A stretch of DNA of 64,000 bases from the IMG/VR virus record IMGVR_UViG_3300029448_000013, positions 1 through 64,000 of that record, one strand, 5' to 3'. The translations under genes and the position numbers were made by a program. How positions within the stretch are numbered: the first letter of the stretch is position 1; every line of letters starts with the position of its first letter. Positions 21,318 through 30,121 of the stretch are shown here, piece by piece. Source of the DNA: a virus. Under the pieces are notes generated by a model that did not search any database, was not told the origin of the DNA, and was given only the letters and a program-made list of their open reading frames with translations.

Positions 21318-23299
21318 TAGAATTTCACCACCGATGTCGAAGTTCTATTCATTCTAGTATTGATTTCCCTTGCGACCTTATTTGCGATATCTCGTATCTC
21401 GGTATCAGAAGCACCTACTCTTCCGGTTACTTGCACTGTTATATGGTTAGTAACTGAAGAAGCAATAGCCTTAGATGCAGTGTTAGAATGAACTTGCGCT
21501 CCTCTTGGCAGTTGTACTAGTTCAGGCCCACGTTCCCCAACAACAGCGAGACCACCTTGACTTATCCTTCCGCCCTCTGCTAATCCAAGAATATTTCCTG
21601 CCCTCTTCAATGCTCCTGAGGCTTTATCCTTGACCTTTCCTTTGACATCTAATGCTTCCTTGAACTTATCACCAATATAATCAGCAATCTTTGCTGGTAT
21701 CCCGGCTATGTAAGCAGGAATACCCATGATGAAATCCTTTATTCCAAACAAGACATTTGCTATCTCATCAGAGTATTGATAGAGGAACTCTGCTGCTTTC
21801 ATAACCACTAGAGCAATTCCAGCAATTAATAGAGCAATCCAACCACCACCAAAGAACACAGCAAGGAAAGCCACTGCTGCCACTATCTTTGCAATAATAC
21901 GTATTACTTGCAATGTCGCTCCTACTATTGCTGCTCTAGCATTACCAAATTCTTTAGTGGCAACTTCGTAAAATCGCTTGTAGAGTTCTGAGATGTATGT
22001 CCCAATACCAATAAGAACTGCTCCTAATGTAGCAACTAGTAGGCCACCTAGTATTGTAAGTCCTGCCAGCAGTAACTCTCCTACGCCATAGACTACTTCC
22101 ATTAGTTTACCCTCTTGAAAACCCTCCCATATTCTCTGTAATGCATCTTTGGCATCACCTAGTCCTTGTGCGACAATTGCCATGCCTATTGCAAAGACTT
22201 CTTTCATTGCAGCAAAACCTGTTGCTAGTTCGTCCTTTGTCTCATCGAACACGCTCTTCAATAGAGTCAGACCTAACATTAGAATTAACAGGTATCCTGC
22301 TGCCATTGCCATGTATCTGACAATAGAGAGTATTCCCTTTCCTAGTCTCACCATTTGCTTTGCTATGTTTCTAATTGGCGTACTGGCGAACTTGAAGAAA
22401 CCAGCAGTTTTTCGTGCCGTTTTCTTTCTCGTTGTTCTGCTTTCCTCTGCCAACATTACCAGTTCATTGAACTCCTTTATCTGCTCTTCACTAGCAAACT
22501 TGTTTCCTATCTTTCCGGTTATCTTCCCGTCTTTATGTCTCACGTTATCTTTGTCGCTCTCACTGCGACCTATTGCCTCAAATCTCTTAGCAATTTCTTC
22601 TTCGGTAATTCCAAATGTTCCTTCCTTCATCTTTTCAGCAAATTCTGCAACATTTGTTAACTTAGTAGAAGCAATTCCCTTTGTGCTGTCAAAGACACTC
22701 TTCATTTTGTTTTCTAAAGCACTAATAATTTTGAATGTCAAAGAATTAGCAAGTAGACCATCCTTTCTTCTTCTTGCTGTTTTGGTTGCAATCTTCTCTA
22801 ACTTCTCCATGTCCTTAGTCTGTCTATTCATCATCATGCCCATTTCTTTTAGGGCTTTGTTAGAGTCCTGATATTGGAATAGTAATCCACCAAAAATTTG
22901 TGATTGGTCTTTCAAGTCATCAATGGCTTTTTGCCTTCTTACACCAGTGCTTTTTTCGGCTATCTCGATGTTTGCTTGTATTTGTTGTATTTCTTTGGAA
23001 GTATCTGCAATCTCTGCATAGACCTTGAGTTGCTTTACTTCCTCAAGTCTTCTTCGCTCTGTCGAACTAGCCATCTCATTGAGAAGGATGACAGAAGCCT
23101 TGATTCTATTCTGTACTCTCCAAAGTCCTGTTCCTGATATGAATCGAGAGAACACCTCCCAATTCTTTGACCCCATTATTGCATTAGTTCTACTTAATGA
23201 TGCTTGAAGAGTTTTCATGTTTTTTGCGCCATCAACAATGGCTCTGTCGATACCAGTAAACTCTTCACGAAGGTCTTTGATATCTTGTGCAGTTGACAT
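21317..23299 (-). CDS. tail tape measure protein (660 aa)
   Basis: Sets tail length and is threaded inside the tube. The first ~330 residues are largely coiled-coil and charged. Three strongly hydrophobic stretches lie in the middle (around residues 335-360, 395-425 and 455-490; for example AAGYLLILMLGLTLL and FFGGGWIALLIAGIAL). The C-terminus carries the motif ISQGGLAVVGERGPELVQLP, typical of tape-measure C-termini. At about 0.15 nm per residue, 660 residues predict a tail near 100 nm (family rule, not measured here). It lies directly after the frameshifted tail chaperone and tail tube genes, the classical order. No muralytic domain is visible. Confidence 0.93.
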   Translation of the reverse strand: MSTAQDIKDLREEFTGIDRAIVDGAKNMKTLQASLSRTNAIMGSKNWEVFSRFISGTGLWRVQNRIKASVILLNEMASSTERRRLEEVKQLKVYAEIADTSKEIQQIQANIEIAEKSTGVRRQKAIDDLKDQSQIFGGLLFQYQDSNKALKEMGMMMNRQTKDMEKLEKIATKTARRRKDGLLANSLTFKIISALENKMKSVFDSTKGIASTKLTNVAEFAEKMKEGTFGITEEEIAKRFEAIGRSESDKDNVRHKDGKITGKIGNKFASEEQIKEFNELVMLAEESRTTRKKTARKTAGFFKFASTPIRNIAKQMVRLGKGILSIVRYMAMAAGYLLILMLGLTLLKSVFDETKDELATGFAAMKEVFAIGMAIVAQGLGDAKDALQRIWEGFQEGKLMEVVYGVGELLLAGLTILGGLLVATLGAVLIGIGTYISELYKRFYEVATKEFGNARAAIVGATLQVIRIIAKIVAAVAFLAVFFGGGWIALLIAGIALVVMKAAEFLYQYSDEIANVLFGIKDFIMGIPAYIAGIPAKIADYIGDKFKEALDVKGKVKDKASGALKRAGNILGLAEGGRISQGGLAVVGERGPELVQLPRGAQVHSNTASKAIASSVTNHITVQVTGRVGASDTEIRDIANKVAREINTRMNRTSTSVVKF

Positions 23300-23305
23300 T
23301 ACTAA

Positions 23306-23874
23306 TCACTTCTTTGTTCCTTCTTTCATTGCCTCCGATTCCAGTCTCTTTACTTCTCCATGTATTTCCAACATTTCTTTTACTACGGATACTGGTGTAT
23401 CATAAGCCTCCAAAGGATTGATTGAAAAAGCGGTACAGTAAGTGTATAGCATAATCTTCATTGCCACCTCACTACCTACACTTCCACCTTTCAATGCTCT
23501 TCGGATTAGTTTTCGTTTCCCTTATCATCCCCCATGACATCCACGAATGGATTAGGGAGGATTTCTTTTAGTTGCGCCCCGATATAGGGATTGAGTCTAA
23601 TTAAGTCAGTAGTAGATAGTTGAGGCTCTGTCTTCTCTACGAAGTTTTCAACCATGTATCTATACATCTTGTTCAGATTGATACCCATAGTTTGACCCTG
23701 AGCATCCATATCCATTACAGACGATAGAGCCTGTTCTACCTGTAACCAAGTTGGTTCTTTAATCCAAACTTGGAGGTATTCATCAGAATCAGAGGCTACC
23801 CTAATCTGATGGCATTCGGTTTCTGTTCTTGCGAACAGCATATTCTTATTACTTACAATTTTTCTTTCTGTCAT
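23306..23874 (-). CDS. tail assembly chaperone, -1 frameshift fusion product (gpGT-like, 189 aa)
   Basis: If the ribosome slips back one base on GGGAAAC (23521-23515), translation continues as ...KGN-RKLIRRALKGGSVGSE... and ends at 23306, adding 69 residues. The downstream frame has no ATG near its beginning and only a TTG at 23494 without a good ribosome site, so it is better explained as an extension than as an independent gene. The extension is helical and charged, ending EMLEIHGEVKRLESEAMK. In this family the minor fusion product binds the tape measure and recruits tube subunits. The frame then abuts the tape-measure start (23299). Confidence 0.8.
23506..23874 (-). CDS. tail assembly chaperone, zero-frame product (gpG-like, 122 aa)
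   Basis: Small acidic protein between tail tube and tape measure, the standard place for the tail assembly chaperone that coats the tape measure during tube polymerisation. It starts at the ATG at 23874 (AGGTGG 8 bases upstream); the GTG four codons earlier is less likely. The frame ends GDDKGNEN-stop, with a GGGAAAC heptamer in the correct codon phase three codons before the stop. Position, size, following -1 frame and slippery site together match the gpG/gpGT arrangement of phage lambda and relatives, although sequence similarity to those proteins is not evident by eye. Confidence 0.85.
   Translation of the reverse strand: MTERKIVSNKNMLFARTETECHQIRVASDSDEYLQVWIKEPTWLQVEQALSSVMDMDAQGQTMGINLNKMYRYMVENFVEKTEPQLSTTDLIRLNPYIGAQLKEILPNPFVDVMGDDKGNEN
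23515..23521 (-). promoter_or_regulatory. programmed -1 ribosomal frameshift site GGGAAAC
   Basis: On the minus strand the zero frame reads AAG GGA AAC GAA AAC TAA. The heptamer G GGA AAC has the X XXY YYZ form, and slippage moves the reading into the open -1 frame that ends at 23306. Phage lambda uses the close relative GGGAAAG at the equivalent place. The phase and the two frames are seen directly; the efficiency is unknown. Confidence 0.82.
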
Positions 23875-23960
23875 TTTTCTTTCCACCTACAAAACAAATC
23901 AACAAACAAACGTGTTGATGGAATAAAACTTGGATAGCGTTACCTGTTTGGTTACGCCTC

Positions 23961-25502
23961 CTAATTACCTGTCGCACTACCGCCAAGAGTCATGATTGCC
24001 CACTTACCCTTGTAAGTTGCAGTCGTCAGAGTCCTTGCTGTGATTGAAACCTCAACCTCTACTGGCCCTTTATCTTCAGGGAATGGGATAGTAACTGCAT
24101 TGATTAAGTAATCAGCAAGTTGAATGTCAATCTCTTCACCTGTGTCTTTGGTGAATTTCAATGTCAAAGCACCAGTTGATTCGTTAGCATTTCTCAACTC
24201 ATCCCATAGTTTCGTATCTGTTATGAGCATAGTCAAAGTCATTTCATATGTCCTTTGGCCGGGTAGATGAGCAGATGCAATTTCTCTGTTGTAGTTACCA
24301 ATGAACCTCTGCGGTAGTAGGTTATTGTTGATGACAAGAGAGCCACCTTTTACCCTAGCCAAAGACTGACCAAAGACTTTTATTTCTCCATCAGAGAAGA
24401 GGAATGGATAGTTGTCTGCTAGAGTAGAACTGTAATTTACCATTCCCCTACCATTCTCTGCATCACTGAGAGCAGTTAGAGAAGCATTACCACCAAGAGG
24501 CAAATAGTTAGCAGGTGGGTCAAAGGCTCTTCTTGAAACTAAATCCATTGTACACTTTAGTTCTTGACCCTCTTCAAAGTTAAGAGTGAGAGTATTGACC
24601 TGACATCCTGTAAAGATTCTAGAGTACATGTTCTCATTTGGAGTTAGAGAATCCAATACCGTTGTATTAGTATGTCCTGATTTGCGATATACTACATCAA
24701 GAGCGAAAGATGGAAGAACATCATCGTTCGCTTCAGAGAAAGTATAGTTGAACATGTCTGTCCCATTGTATACCTTCAAGTTACCAATAGTCAAGTCAGA
24801 ACCACCAGCATCTATCTCAGGGTAGTTGTTGTGTTCGTAAGACCTGAGTATTCTGTCATCATCTATATCGACAACAACTGCGTTCTCTCCGTTTGAAGTG
24901 TCTAGAGTGGCATGAGTTCCTGAAAGAGTGTAAGATAGTTTACCTAATGCGTAATACAACCAAGAACCATTGTTGAGAGATACATCTAGTGAACCTCCGC
25001 TTACAGTCTCTGCTCCCTTGTACTGATAGTCGAAGTTCCTACCACCAGCAGCAGCAAGGTTGAGTTGCTTCATCTCCACCTCTACGCTTGGTGGTGTGAA
25101 TGTGTTGACTAGTCCAAGCCAACCATCAGAGTGTATTCTAGGATTAGTACCGCCATCTCTAGAAGCATAGAGAGGCGCACCAAACGAAAGTATAGTCGCA
25201 TCCATAGTTCCTGAAGTTACTGCACTGCCGTTAGAGTCAACTGGTGCAGAATCTATGACTATCGTTGTTGCGGTGTTGTCTACGACAGTTCGATATGAAG
25301 TTGCATTGTTTGAGGCTAATGCTCCAATCTTCACAGTGCAGCCGATATACAAATCAGGAACTAAGTGAACTAATCCCGCTTGACCAGTTGATAGAGTTAA
25401 GGTAGTGCTACTTGAAAGAACAGCGTCTTGAAAATACAAGTCCAATTCAGGACTCATTCCTACTTGTGCATTTGCTCCTACGAATACTTCATTGCTTACC
25501 AT
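23961..25502 (-). CDS. major tail tube protein (513 aa)
   Basis: The sequence is beta-rich throughout with a late segment diagnostic of tail tube subunits: ARVKGGSLVINNNLLPQRFI, then YEMTLTMLITDTKLWDELRN, LTLKFTKDTGEEIDIQLADY and VEVEVSITARTLTTATY. These correspond to the beta strands and the self-association region of the tube ring. At 513 residues it is long for the family, so it may carry an extra surface domain in its N-terminal half. It is followed by the chaperone and tape measure genes. No tail sheath gene was found nearby, which suggests a siphovirus-type tail. Confidence 0.85.
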   Translation of the reverse strand: MVSNEVFVGANAQVGMSPELDLYFQDAVLSSSTTLTLSTGQAGLVHLVPDLYIGCTVKIGALASNNATSYRTVVDNTATTIVIDSAPVDSNGSAVTSGTMDATILSFGAPLYASRDGGTNPRIHSDGWLGLVNTFTPPSVEVEMKQLNLAAAGGRNFDYQYKGAETVSGGSLDVSLNNGSWLYYALGKLSYTLSGTHATLDTSNGENAVVVDIDDDRILRSYEHNNYPEIDAGGSDLTIGNLKVYNGTDMFNYTFSEANDDVLPSFALDVVYRKSGHTNTTVLDSLTPNENMYSRIFTGCQVNTLTLNFEEGQELKCTMDLVSRRAFDPPANYLPLGGNASLTALSDAENGRGMVNYSSTLADNYPFLFSDGEIKVFGQSLARVKGGSLVINNNLLPQRFIGNYNREIASAHLPGQRTYEMTLTMLITDTKLWDELRNANESTGALTLKFTKDTGEEIDIQLADYLINAVTIPFPEDKGPVEVEVSITARTLTTATYKGKWAIMTLGGSATGN

Positions 25503-25512
25503 TTTCTATCCC

Positions 25513-26043
25513 TCATGTCGCTCTTGCAAACCGCTTTAGTTCCACTCCAATCTTATATCCCAATAATCTTTTCCCTCTATCATTCGCTTCATTTCTAGAT
25601 GTTAGTCGTATTAAATCAGCATCTCCTAAGACCGTACTTGTGGTATCGGCGGGTGTTGCATAGACAGTTGGCCTAAAAGCATTGTTTTCCAAGACGTATC
25701 TTACTATCTTGTATAATGCCTCTAATCTGTCTCTTGAAAACGTGTTACTGGTCATGTCTCTTCGGTGTAAAACACGCAAATGTAATGTTAAACCAAAGTC
25801 TTCACTTCGAGCAGAATAATCAATCGTTGGATAGGTCGTAGAAGCACTGTCCTCAAAAACTATTATCACCGATTCTGAATCGATGTCTACTCTCCTACCC
25901 TCTTGAGGTTCTATGGAACGAATGTCAATGAACTTAGGAGTGGCATTATGACTTGCAGTTATTGTACCTGCACTGACTAAAGCAGAGGCTGATGATGACC
26001 AATTATCTTGTAGAAGTCTAATGATTAAAGTTACTTCATCCAT
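25513..26043 (-). CDS. tail terminator / tail completion protein candidate (176 aa)
   Basis: Lies directly upstream of the tail tube gene, where tail terminator proteins usually lie. The sequence MDEVTLIIRLLQDNW..., VDIDSESVIIVFEDS, FGLTLHLRVLHRRD, RLEALYKIVRYVLEN and a terminal GYKIGVELKRF fits the alpha/beta pattern of terminator or neck proteins: an N-terminal helix, a central sheet, a helix 'RLExLYxIVRxVL', and a C-terminal strand. The identification comes from order and pattern, not from a recognised signature. Confidence 0.6.
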   Translation of the reverse strand: MDEVTLIIRLLQDNWSSSASALVSAGTITASHNATPKFIDIRSIEPQEGRRVDIDSESVIIVFEDSASTTYPTIDYSARSEDFGLTLHLRVLHRRDMTSNTFSRDRLEALYKIVRYVLENNAFRPTVYATPADTTSTVLGDADLIRLTSRNEANDRGKRLLGYKIGVELKRFARAT

Positions 26044-26225
26044 ATCTTAATCTTCTCCTTGAGTTCTTTTTCATATACCTTCATAAATTTCTCTGTGGCA
26101 TTTTTCGTCACCTGTTCATCTGAGAAACTAATATCAAAACCAATTTCATCTTGCATCTCCTTGAGAAGTTCGTTTCTTTCCTTCTCTATCTTTAGAATAG
26201 CAAGATAGTCTTTTGTTGCACTCAT
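26031..26225 (-). CDS. small charged helical protein in the neck region (64 aa)
   Basis: Starts best at the ATG at 26225 (MSATKDYLAILKIEKERN). It is almost entirely helical and charged: 35% or more Lys/Glu, ending EKELKEKIKIWMK. It overlaps the next gene by 13 bases and follows the connector gene closely, so it belongs to the same translational unit. A role in head-tail joining is plausible from position. No family is recognised. Confidence 0.65.
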   Translation of the reverse strand: MSATKDYLAILKIEKERNELLKEMQDEIGFDISFSDEQVTKNATEKFMKVYEKELKEKIKIWMK

Positions 26226-26229
26226 GATA

Positions 26230-27306
26230 TCACACAATGAAATGTATTATGTCCTTTTTACCATTCAAAATTGCGTTTGCCTCTTCCAACAAAATATCAT
26301 GTTTGGTTTTCAGGTCTATGTTAGAACCAGTTTCTGCAATAAGTATTGAGTTGTCATCATGTCTTATCACTTCAGCCGCAACTAATTTGGTTGTAGCGTC
26401 TTGAATAGTAGCAGGAACTCTAGACTCACCACTAACATATGTTACTCTAATAGAATGTGAATGTAGATATGGATAGTTCTTCAAGAAGAATATCTTACCA
26501 TCTTTATTGATTGTCCAATAGTCTCCTAATCTTCTTTGGTCTTGGTTGTCTGTGAACTGAGTTACTGTCCCAACTGTGGATGAGATTGTGCAAGCAGAAC
26601 CATCATCTCCCATTAGAAGAGATGAGATTACAACAGTATCCCCTGCTTCACTATCTGTCGTAGCATAGAAGAAATCAGAGATATTGACGGTAGTTGCTCC
26701 TTGAGCAGTCACAGTCTTAGCAGTAGTCTCACCTGTGAACTTAGCAGTTTTATGCGGAAATACTTCGTTGATTGCATCTGCTATTTGACTAGCAGTTGTC
26801 TTAGGCCCATAGTTATCAAAGAAATCTACTCCTTTGTCTAGATGGAATGTATATGCTCCAACTCCTAATATTATTCTCCAAGAACCACTTTCAGGGCCAC
26901 TTGGAACTTTAACCTTAGCAGTCGCAGAAGCCAAGTCAACATACTCTGTTCCTTGCCATACCTCTAGACGTACTAATTTCTGAACATTATTTCTATCTAA
27001 CTGAACAAATCCAATGTAATCCTTGAATCTGTTTACTGGATACGCACCCATTCTAAACGCTTCAAACCCATGAAACTCATGATGATAGATAACAGGACGG
27101 TAAGAATGTGCTACAATGTCATCAACTCTTTCTTCTGCTCTTCTGATTAATCCACCTACTTCAGCAATAGATGGAGTTGTAGACGAACTAAATGCGGCTA
27201 TTTGTAGCAACTGAGAAACATCAGAATGTGTAGTATAAAATCCTCTTCCTTGAGAGTAGTTTGGATTAATGTTTGTGAAGTCACTTGGGGAGGATAGTTT
27301 TGGCAT
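26230..27306 (-). CDS. head-tail connector (adaptor) candidate with a central insertion (358 aa)
   Basis: The region following residue 45 reads EVGGLIRRAEERVDDIVAHS, and the C-terminal ~50 residues form helices (TKLVAAEVIRHDDNSILIAE, KHDILLEEANAILNG). This is the 'I-x-x-A-E-x-x-I-D' helix pattern of HK97 gp6/SPP1 gp15-type adaptors. The middle (about residues 90-290) contains an inserted beta-rich region (FTGETTAKTVTAQGATTVNI) not usual for small adaptors. The ATG at 27306 is chosen because GGAG lies 9 bases upstream; a TTG three codons earlier is in frame. It sits between head and tail genes. Confidence 0.6.
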   Translation of the reverse strand: MPKLSSPSDFTNINPNYSQGRGFYTTHSDVSQLLQIAAFSSSTTPSIAEVGGLIRRAEERVDDIVAHSYRPVIYHHEFHGFEAFRMGAYPVNRFKDYIGFVQLDRNNVQKLVRLEVWQGTEYVDLASATAKVKVPSGPESGSWRIILGVGAYTFHLDKGVDFFDNYGPKTTASQIADAINEVFPHKTAKFTGETTAKTVTAQGATTVNISDFFYATTDSEAGDTVVISSLLMGDDGSACTISSTVGTVTQFTDNQDQRRLGDYWTINKDGKIFFLKNYPYLHSHSIRVTYVSGESRVPATIQDATTKLVAAEVIRHDDNSILIAETGSNIDLKTKHDILLEEANAILNGKKDIIHFIV

Positions 27307-27311
27307 AATAT

Positions 27312-28658
27312 TCAACTCCTGAATCTACGGGCTTTAGCCATGAAGGTCTTAACACCCTTGAGTATATCAGATATGCCCTTTATTTTATCCTTATCAGCCA
27401 CAACGAACGCACCTTCTTCTGCAAGTCTTAACTCTCCTTCTTTGTTTAAAATCAAACTATAATTAAGAATTCTCTTTTCTTCAACTGAAAGACTTCCTCT
27501 ATCTTCTTCTTTTCCTGTTGTGCTTTTTGATGGTTTTATTTTTCCACTCTTGAGAGGTTTATAGTTAGAGATAGAAACTACAAGAGTCATTTTACCTACA
27601 TCCAAATCTAGATAGGTTCTTGTTAATTCTGAAAGAGATGGGTCTTGACCTCTTGTTTTTTTATCTCTATCCCTAATTCTTCTTGCTACCATAAAATTAG
27701 ACCTTTCTAATAGATAAATTGCTATCTTGTCTAATTGCTCGTCATCTAAATCTAATAACGTATGCAAGTAAGAGATAGCATCGTTTCTACCACCCGATTC
27801 ATTAACCTCATATTTCTTTTCATGTATGTTGTACGTTAAGGGTATTTCATCGTGTGGTGGTTTAGAATCCATGCCATAAGAAATTTCTAATTTGTTAGGC
27901 TTACCTTTCAATACAAAATCATCAAACTTTATTTTATTGAGTGTAACTGTTTTATTTTTCTTATCATTTTCAATGTATTGAAAGTGTTCACCCATGTTTG
28001 GGTCTGCCGTTATTCCATCATCTTCTAGTAAAGAGATTAGATATGCTTCTAAATCCCATGTGTATGATACCCTACCTGACCTATCTATTTCATCATTAGA
28101 TGTCCTATAATCATCAATCTTATTCGCATCAAAGAGACTTTTATTTTTATCAACCTTATCCATTACTTTAGAGCCTTTACCTTCATAGGTTTGCCCTAAA
28201 TAAGCAGGTAGCAACAGTTGTTCAAAGGTTACTTTTTTCTTAATCAAATTATTTACTATGCTGTTATCTTTCTCAGGCCCAAATAACTCAAATACTGCTG
28301 CACCTTTTTTTGCACTGAAGTTACTTTCCATTGCATTGATAGTTTCAACTACTGGAAGTTTGAGTGCTTTCTCTATTAATACCTTCATGTATTTTTCATA
28401 AGTTTCATATTCTTCTTTAGATTGAAAATCTTTTTCAGTCAAGGACATTAAAATTCTAAAGTCTCTTTTAATATATTCTTTTTTGAACTTTCTTGTATCT
28501 TTAATTTTTTTTTGAAACATCTTGAGAACTAAAGTTCGCAATAGAACAGAAGCATCGTCTGTTGGATTTACTGTTGCACTGTTTACTGATGCATCGTCTA
28601 AGTTGAATATTGTATCCTTGAAGTCGCTATCATTATTCTTGTCGATAGTTAAACTCAT
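27312..28658 (-). CDS. unknown head/neck-region protein (448 aa)
   Basis: No family recognised. Lys/Asp/Glu-rich and largely helical, with segments KKKIKDTRKFKKEYIKRDFR, EYETYEKYMKVLIEKALKL, YLHTLLDLDDEQLDKIAIYL and a basic C-terminus GVKTFMAKARRFRS. A short region near residues 380-395 (KSGKIKPSKSTTGKEEDRGS) looks like a flexible linker. No signal peptide or membrane segment. It lies in the head-tail junction block in tight succession with its neighbours, so a structural or assembly role is likely, but nothing in the sequence names it. Confidence 0.65.
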   Translation of the reverse strand: MSLTIDKNNDSDFKDTIFNLDDASVNSATVNPTDDASVLLRTLVLKMFQKKIKDTRKFKKEYIKRDFRILMSLTEKDFQSKEEYETYEKYMKVLIEKALKLPVVETINAMESNFSAKKGAAVFELFGPEKDNSIVNNLIKKKVTFEQLLLPAYLGQTYEGKGSKVMDKVDKNKSLFDANKIDDYRTSNDEIDRSGRVSYTWDLEAYLISLLEDDGITADPNMGEHFQYIENDKKNKTVTLNKIKFDDFVLKGKPNKLEISYGMDSKPPHDEIPLTYNIHEKKYEVNESGGRNDAISYLHTLLDLDDEQLDKIAIYLLERSNFMVARRIRDRDKKTRGQDPSLSELTRTYLDLDVGKMTLVVSISNYKPLKSGKIKPSKSTTGKEEDRGSLSVEEKRILNYSLILNKEGELRLAEEGAFVVADKDKIKGISDILKGVKTFMAKARRFRS

Positions 28659-28672
28659 ACATTAAATTCCAC

Positions 28673-29380
28673 CTATGCCAACCACTTTGCCCAAGCGACA
28701 CCCTTACTCAAAGCACCTGCTAAACCGAGACCGCTTTGAGGTGGTGTATACGATGGTTGACCAGTAGCGGGGTCAATCCAGTACGGATTATTGAACTGGT
28801 CATAACCAGTAGGAGGTATAGGATATCCACTACCATTGTTCATAGCCATTTGTTGAGTCATCATTTGTTGGTTCATTCCACCCATAGCAGGTGCGCCTTG
28901 TATCTGTGCAGGATTCAAACCTTGTGGATTTCCTACTTGTTGTTGTTGCATTCCTCCCATTTGTGCTTCTTGAGAGGGAGATGAGAATCCCTGTGACTCT
29001 AGGTATTGTTGCTTTGCCATTCTTCTTTGCATTATGACTTCTGAGTTAACTGCTGTTTGTAATAGATTAACTATATCCAAATCAATGTTTTCTTGTGTAA
29101 TACTTGTAAACTCAGACAGTGAATCAGGATGTATTTCTAAATCTCCATTAGTGTTTGAAACAAATTTCATTTTTACTAACATTTGACTTACTACCCTAGT
29201 TGTAACATCTTCCATCATTTTTTCAAATGCATTTAAGAACTGTTCTCCGTGATATTGAAAGAACTCTTCAACATGATTTTCCTGCAATGTTAGAAGATTA
29301 TTAGTCATTTTAAATTGTGATTGCCCCATTGTATTCATCTGCGAAGACAGCGCAGAGTTGCTTGTTCCGAACATACCCAT
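28673..29380 (-). CDS. Gln/Met/Pro-rich structural protein candidate (235 aa)
   Basis: Residues 1-125 are helical (EEFFQYHGEQFLNAFEKMME...). The remainder is low complexity, rich in Gln, Met, Gly and Pro (QMGGMQQQQVGNPQG, GYPIPPTGYDQFNNPYWIDP), ending ALSKGVAWAKWLA. The start ATG overlaps the upstream stop (TGATG) behind a GGAGGGG site. Low-complexity tails of this sort occur in minor capsid and neck proteins. No named family is recognised. Confidence 0.65.
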   Translation of the reverse strand: MGMFGTSNSALSSQMNTMGQSQFKMTNNLLTLQENHVEEFFQYHGEQFLNAFEKMMEDVTTRVVSQMLVKMKFVSNTNGDLEIHPDSLSEFTSITQENIDLDIVNLLQTAVNSEVIMQRRMAKQQYLESQGFSSPSQEAQMGGMQQQQVGNPQGLNPAQIQGAPAMGGMNQQMMTQQMAMNNGSGYPIPPTGYDQFNNPYWIDPATGQPSYTPPQSGLGLAGALSKGVAWAKWLA

Positions 29381-30060
29381 CAGTTCCCCTCCTCCGGTGT
29401 AGTAATCTTAACGCCTTCGGTCAATAAAGATTTAACTTTAGCCGACATCGCTGCGTTTTGTATCATTAGTGAATATAATTGTTCTTCTTTTGAAGAAGCG
29501 TCATTAGCAGGAGGAGTAATACCCCAACCCAATGAGGTTAGTGAATTGATATCCTCTTGTTTCAATTGTGTTATTGGCCCTGACTTCACAAGATTTACAG
29601 GGTTAAGACTTCTAGCAGATGGGATATAGGCACTAAAAGAAAGTCCATGTTCTTCTGCCAATATCTGCTGTTCTAACATTTCATATTGCATATGTATTTG
29701 AGCATGTTTCTCACAATAAGTTCCTCTCATTGGATATCCCTTACGTACCTTGTGCAGTGGAAGTGGTGGTCTTCTAGTATCGTTAGAAGTCCATATCTTC
29801 TGTGTTCCACATATTACACATCTATCTTTGATGTTGTATTTGAAACTGTAAGGCACTTTCAGCATTGTTTTCTTTTCAGGTTTCAATACTTTGATAATTT
29901 CCTTCAATTGTTTCTTTGGCTTCATTGATTTATACTCGTATGGCATTATCGGCCCTGCTGCTCTTGCAGCAGTTAGCCTATCCATAAACGGGTTAGGGCC
30001 AGCATTTATTGTTGCGTTCGTTGCTCCTATCAAACTAGGGGGTGTAAATTGCATAGACAT
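29380..30060 (-). CDS. unknown protein with a CxxC...CxxH zinc-binding module (226 aa)
   Basis: A probable zinc site lies in the centre: DRCVICGTQKIW, about 25 residues of basic linker (RRPPLPLHKVRKG), then GTYCEKHAQIH. The arrangement resembles HNH-type or treble-clef fingers, but no HNH catalytic triad is convincing. The N-terminus is Pro/Asn-rich, the C-terminus helical. It precedes the Gln/Met-rich gene with coupled translation. It could be a minor structural protein or a DNA-binding factor. Confidence 0.65.
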   Translation of the reverse strand: MSMQFTPPSLIGATNATINAGPNPFMDRLTAARAAGPIMPYEYKSMKPKKQLKEIIKVLKPEKKTMLKVPYSFKYNIKDRCVICGTQKIWTSNDTRRPPLPLHKVRKGYPMRGTYCEKHAQIHMQYEMLEQQILAEEHGLSFSAYIPSARSLNPVNLVKSGPITQLKQEDINSLTSLGWGITPPANDASSKEEQLYSLMIQNAAMSAKVKSLLTEGVKITTPEEGN

Positions 30061-30121
30061 TTTATTTTTTCTCCTATCAATCTAAGCCTACCTTGCGGTG
30101 AGACCTAAGTAGTCTGACGTA

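Noticed and set aside
23306-23494. independent 62-codon gene with a TTG start after the tail chaperone
   Set aside because: Better explained as the -1 frameshift extension of the chaperone: correct slippery site and phase, and no good ribosome site of its own.
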